This document shows, in pieces, positions 5,368 through 7,982 of a stretch of 7,982 bases of DNA. The number at the start of each line of letters is the position of its first letter. Positions within the stretch are counted from its first letter, which is position 1. The DNA is taken from NCBI GenBank assembly GCA_031264395.1, contig JAISEB010000083.1, positions 1-7,982 on the forward strand. Direction: 5' to 3'. The DNA comes from Treponema sp. (lineage in GTDB: Bacteria; Spirochaetota; Spirochaetia; Treponematales; Breznakiellaceae). The position numbers and the translations under genes are program-made. The notes under the pieces are model-generated. The model ran no database searches and was not told where the DNA came from. It saw only the letters and a list, made by a program, of their open reading frames with translations.

Positions 5368-6855
5368 ATGATACAGATCGGCGTTGTTTTTCTGATTGTT
5401 TTTCTTGCCATCATGACCGGTATTGGAATCTGGGGTATGAAAAAAACAAAGAACCTGGGGGATTTTTTCCTCGGCGGAAGGACCCTGGGTCCCTGGGTTT
5501 CGGCGATTGCATACGGAACCTCGTATTTTTCGGCGGTGATCTTTATCGGCTTCGCGGGTACCCAGGGCTGGCAGTTCGGCCTTGCCTCGCTGTGGATAGC
5601 CCTGGGAAACGCGATCATCGGCGCGGGAGCGGCGTGGATTGTTCTTGCCCGGCGGACCAGGCGGATGACCCAGAACCTTGACGCGATGACGATGCCCGAA
5701 TTCCTCCAGGAACGCTACGGGGCCAGGCACCTTAAACCCGTGGCGGCGTCGGTTATTTTCTTTTTTCTTTTGCCGTATTCGGCTTCGGTGTTCAAGGGCC
5801 TGGGCCATCTTTTCGAAGCGGTTTTCGGCATTCCCTACGACATCGCCCTGCTTGTCATGATAGCCTTCACGGGAATCTACCTGATCCTCGGCGGTTACTT
5901 TGCGATAGCGGTTACCGATTTTATTCAGGGGATCATCATGTTCGTCGGAGCCGCGGCGATGATCCTCGTTATTTCCGGCAAGGGCGGCGGGCTGGTCGAG
6001 ATGATCGGGAAAACCGCCGAAGCGTATACGGAACACAAGGCGTATATACCGCCGGAACAACGTACGCTTCTGGCCGTAGCGAGCCTCGTGTTTATGACCA
6101 GCTTCGGTACCTGGGGCCTTCCCCAGATGACCCAGAAGTTCTACGCGATTAAAAACGAAAGGGTGATTTCCAAGGCGGCGATTGTTACCACGATTTTCGC
6201 CCTGATGATCGGCGTCGCCGCGTACCTTACCGGCGCGTTCAGCCACGTGTTTTTCGACCCCGCCTCGGTTCCCAAAACCGCCTCGGGCGGCGTCGCCTAC
6301 GACCTGATCGTTCCGGCCCTGCTTACCGGCCAGCTTACCGGGAATCTGCAGATACTGCTGGTTCTTATTCTGCTGCTGGTCCTTTCCGCTTCCATGTCCA
6401 CGCTTTCTTCGCTCGTGCTGGTTTCTTCCAGTTCCATAGCCATCGACCTGTACCCTTCCAGGGTGGATACCAAAACCGGGAAAGACCGCTCGGTGGCGAT
6501 GATGCGTTTTCTTTCGGCGATCTTTATCGTCATTTCATATTTTATTTCCCGCTTTCAGATCAGCATTATCGTGTATCTTATGTCCTTAAGCTGGGGAGTC
6601 GTGTCGGGAGCCTTTGCCGCTCCGTACATACTGGGTCTTTACTCAAAGCGGGTTACCAAAGCGGGAGCCTACGCGGGACTGCTTACCGGAATGGCGGTGA
6701 TGATCGTTCTCTTTTTCGCCCTCGGATCCTCCCGGTCCCCGCTGGCGGCGTCAATCGCGATACTGGTTCCGTTTATCGTCGTCCCGGCGGTGTCCGCCTT
6801 TACCCAGCCGCCCGCCAAAGAACTGCTTGACAAGGCCTTTGGGGGAGTGCGATGA
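5368..6855 (+). CDS. Sodium:solute symporter (SSS family)
   Basis: This 495-aa integral membrane protein has about 13 hydrophobic segments, matching the usual length and topology of the SSS family (PutP, PanF and relatives). Diagnostic stretches are GGRTLGPWVSAIAYGTSYFS (36-55), the signature-like GGYFAIAVTDFIQGIIMFVG (175-194) and MSTLSS (343-348). The last corresponds to the PutP segment whose Ser/Thr pair helps bind sodium, here Ser344 and Thr345. The position of PutP Asp55 appears to be Tyr53, as in several non-proline SSS members, so proline is not assumed as substrate. It imports a solute with sodium across the inner membrane. It overlaps iorA by ATGA, and its last codons (GGGGGAG) form the iorA ribosome-binding site. 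This suggests that the solute is an amino acid, 2-oxo acid or aryl acid feeding the oxidoreductase, which is inference only. The start is kept because the first membrane helix begins right after it. Confidence 0.93.
   Translation: MIQIGVVFLIVFLAIMTGIGIWGMKKTKNLGDFFLGGRTLGPWVSAIAYGTSYFSAVIFIGFAGTQGWQFGLASLWIALGNAIIGAGAAWIVLARRTRRMTQNLDAMTMPEFLQERYGARHLKPVAASVIFFFLLPYSASVFKGLGHLFEAVFGIPYDIALLVMIAFTGIYLILGGYFAIAVTDFIQGIIMFVGAAAMILVISGKGGGLVEMIGKTAEAYTEHKAYIPPEQRTLLAVASLVFMTSFGTWGLPQMTQKFYAIKNERVISKAAIVTTIFALMIGVAAYLTGAFSHVFFDPASVPKTASGGVAYDLIVPALLTGQLTGNLQILLVLILLLVLSASMSTLSSLVLVSSSSIAIDLYPSRVDTKTGKDRSVAMMRFLSAIFIVISYFISRFQISIIVYLMSLSWGVVSGAFAAPYILGLYSKRVTKAGAYAGLLTGMAVMIVLFFALGSSRSPLAASIAILVPFIVVPAVSAFTQPPAKELLDKAFGGVR
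6842..6849 (+). promoter_or_regulatory. iorA: Ribosome binding site of iorA inside the symporter gene end
   Basis: GGGGGAG sits a few bases before the ATG at 6852 and is formed by the last codons of the symporter gene. With the ATGA stop/start overlap it supports coupled translation and fixes the iorA start. Confidence 0.65.
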
Positions 6856-7700
6856 ACGTACAAACGGCCCTGCTCGGCGACGAGGCCCTTGCCCTGGGAG
6901 CGATCCACGCCGGCTTAAGCGCCGCCTACGGGTATCCGGGGACGCCTTCAACGGAGATAATGGAATACCTCCAGGCCGAGGCGGAAAAACAAGCCGGAGC
7001 GGCAAAGCAGGCCGAAGCCGCGGTGGTCCCGGACTTTACCGCCCGCTGGTGCGTCAACGAAAAGACCGCCCTTGAGGCCGCGCTGGGGGTTTCCTTCGCG
7101 GGCCGCCGCGCCCTGGTTACGATGAAACACGTGGGGCTTAACGTCGCCGCCGATCCGTTTCTCAACGGGGCGCTTCTGGACATCAGGGGAGGCCTCGTGA
7201 TCGCCGTCGCCGACGATCCGGGCATGCACAGTTCCCAGTGCGAGCAGGATTCCCGGTTTTACGCGGCTTTCGCGATGGTTCCCTGCCTGGAACCCCGGAG
7301 CCAGCAGGAAGCCTACGACATGGCCCGCGAAGCCTTTGCGCTTTCGGAACGTTTTCACGTGCCGGTTCTGATCCGCCTTGCCACGCGGCTTTCCCACGCC
7401 CGCTCGTCAATCAAAACGGAGGCGCCGGAAGATCCGAATCCTCCCTCCAAAACGGACCACAAAAGCGGCTGGATGCTGCTTCCCGCACACGCCCGGAAAA
7501 ACTACGCGGCCCTTATCGAAAAACAGAAAGACCTCGAAGCCTGGTCGGAAGGCCACGCCGAAAAAACCGGGAACGTTCCGCGGAACCCCAAAAGGCTCCG
7601 TTTGCCGTTATCACGTCCGGCCTGGGGGGGAACTACTACGAAGAAAACCTTCCCGACCTCAAAGCCCGTTACGGCTGCGCGCCGTCCCGGCTCCACATAG
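6852..7700 (+). CDS. iorA: Indolepyruvate:ferredoxin oxidoreductase alpha subunit, N-terminal part (frameshifted)
   Basis: IorA with IorB oxidatively decarboxylates aryl-pyruvates made from aromatic amino acids to aryl-acetyl-CoA and reduces ferredoxin, in the cytoplasm. The N-terminal domain is clear: GDEALALGAIHAG, YGYPGTPSTEI (27-37), CVNEKTALEAALG, ALVTMKHVGLNVAADPF, VIAVADDPG, the HSSQCEQDSR block and PVLIRLATRLSH. A short Ala/Glu/Lys-rich insert (about 42-57) follows GTPSTEI. Family homology ends near residue 237-240. The frame then runs on to a stop at 7698-7700 through unrelated Arg/Pro/Thr-rich residues, while the genuine continuation is found in another frame from about 7565. So the last ~45 residues of this frame are not native IorA. 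The cause may be a one-base deletion, most simply in the A6 run at 7561-7566, either real or a sequencing error. It is translationally coupled to the symporter. Confidence 0.88.
   Translation: MNVQTALLGDEALALGAIHAGLSAAYGYPGTPSTEIMEYLQAEAEKQAGAAKQAEAAVVPDFTARWCVNEKTALEAALGVSFAGRRALVTMKHVGLNVAADPFLNGALLDIRGGLVIAVADDPGMHSSQCEQDSRFYAAFAMVPCLEPRSQQEAYDMAREAFALSERFHVPVLIRLATRLSHARSSIKTEAPEDPNPPSKTDHKSGWMLLPAHARKNYAALIEKQKDLEAWSEGHAEKTGNVPRNPKRLRLPLSRPAWGGTTTKKTFPTSKPVTAARRPGST
7570..7586. repeat. Overlapping perfect palindromes at the iorA frameshift
   Basis: GGAACGTTCC (7570-7579) and GTTCCGCGGAAC (7575-7586) are perfect and overlap. They share the GTTCC/GGAAC core with the helicase hairpins at 3286-3319 and 3326-3360, and they lie in the short stretch where iorA changes frame. 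Confidence 0.55.
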
Positions 7701-7814
7701 AAGCCTACCCCCTGCCCGCGGCGTCGATCCGCGGGCTTTGCGAATCGGCATGCGGCGGGTCCGGCCAGGGGACGGTTCTTGTCATTGAAGAAGGCCAGCC
7801 GTTTATCGAAGAAA

Positions 7815-7867
7815 GGCTCCGGGGCATCCTGCCCCAAAACCTGCGGATTTTGGGCAGGATGGGAGCC
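7815..7867. repeat. Long bulged inverted repeat inside iorA
   Basis: GGCTCC, CATCCTGCCC and AAAA on the left pair with TTTT, GGGCAGGATG and GGAGCC on the right, about 20 bp in total with two bulges, around the loop CCTGCGGA. It encodes ordinary IorA residues (RLRGILPQNLRILGRMG), so it does not look like an insert. It is not followed by a T run, so it is not called a terminator. Confidence 0.5.
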
Positions 7868-7953
7868 GGGGCGGCGCTCCCCCGCAGCGGGGAACTTGAC
7901 CCCGACAATGTCCGCGCCGCCCTGGGCCTGCCGCCCCGGCCCGGCATTCCGGA

Positions 7954-7982
7954 CTCCGGAGTTTCCCCGGGAAACTCCGGAG
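7954..7982. repeat. Perfect 14-bp inverted repeat in the iorA linker at the window edge
   Basis: Arms 7954-7967 (CTCCGGAGTTTCCC) and 7969-7982 (GGGAAACTCCGGAG) pair perfectly around a single C. The repeat may continue beyond the edge. In the shifted iorA frame it encodes DSGVSPGNSG, in the linker expected before the TPP-binding domain. Confidence 0.7.

Larger units (their letters stand above)
7565..7982 (+). pseudogene. iorA: iorA continuation in the shifted frame (partial, off window)
   Basis: Read in the frame containing TTT at 7601, the sequence encodes APFAVITSGLGGNYYEENLP, then a VLVIEEGQPFIEERL segment and GRMGAGAALPRSGELDPD. These are the hallmarks of the IorA middle domain (ITSG, VIEE-x-P-x-EE, LPR-x-GEL-x-P). 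The frame is open to the window edge and has no credible start, so it belongs with the 6852 gene. The TPP-binding C-terminal domain with its ferredoxin-like cysteines would lie beyond the edge. The visible end, LGLPPRPGIPDSGVSPGNSG, is the linker before that domain and is built on a long palindrome. If the shift is a sequencing error, iorA is one intact gene from 6852 past 7982. Confidence 0.8.

Noticed and set aside
5367..5372. TGCTATGAT as an extended -10 overlapping the symporter ATG
   Set aside because: A transcript from it would miss the ATG at 5368, and the next in-frame ATG (5413) would delete most of the first membrane helix.
5314..6246. Long 310-codon ORF antisense to the symporter
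   Set aside because: Its product is a charged, low-complexity sequence with no domain. It is a frame shadow of a GC-rich gene whose sense strand encodes a clear SSS transporter.
7561..7567. AAAAAAC as a programmed -1 slippery heptamer
   Set aside because: The phase is wrong. The incoming frame reads GAA AAA ACC, so the canonical X XXY YYZ arrangement is not met. Only single-tRNA slippage would be possible.
7815..7867. Rho-independent terminator
   Set aside because: There is a strong hairpin but no T run follows, and it lies in conserved iorA coding sequence.

Overview
The window looks like spirochaete DNA, most likely a Treponema relative of the termite-gut or environmental type. This is inferred from gene content, GC-rich coding, and the style of the surface-protein genes, and no database search was run. 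Two compositionally different parts meet near position 2640. Positions 1 to about 2640 are AT-richer and hold tandemly repeated, partly decayed surface or cell-wall genes, all on the minus strand. Positions 2640 to 7982 are GC-rich and hold four tightly packed housekeeping or metabolic genes.

Left part, read on the minus strand from right to left. A strong sigma70-type promoter (2591-2618) leads into a 72-codon ORF. The end of that ORF overlaps the out-of-frame tail of an M23 peptidase-like gene (about 2245-2360). Next comes an intact 368-aa gene for a secreted, C-terminally membrane-anchored protein of unknown function. It is followed by an M23 peptidase domain that keeps its zinc-ligand motifs but has lost its start codon (600-1127), and then by a clear paralogue of the 368-aa protein that runs off the left edge (1-578). 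The order M23, anchored protein, M23, anchored protein indicates tandem duplication of a two-gene module, with decay of the peptidase member.

Right part. A GT4 glycosyltransferase (408 aa) and a DEAD-box helicase (483 aa) form a minus-strand pair joined by an ATGA overlap. Divergent from them, a sodium:solute symporter (495 aa) and the alpha subunit of indolepyruvate:ferredoxin oxidoreductase (iorA) form a plus-strand pair, also joined by ATGA. The two pairs share a 54-bp divergent region with overlapping, face-to-face promoter-like sequences placed so close to both start codons that leaderless transcripts are predicted. iorA carries a -1-type frameshift near 7560-7590 and is cut by the right edge. 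The symporter-iorA pairing suggests uptake of an amino acid or 2-oxo/aryl acid linked to ferredoxin-dependent oxidation, but the substrate cannot be read from the sequence.

The most unusual signal is a set of long inverted repeats inside coding sequence. The helicase has three inserts between its conserved motifs, and two of them are encoded by back-to-back hairpins with 11-16 bp arms. Similar palindromes sit at the iorA frameshift and in an iorA inter-domain linker. This resembles protein-coding palindromic elements that insert in frame into genes. No rRNA, tRNA, CRISPR array or insertion sequence was seen.
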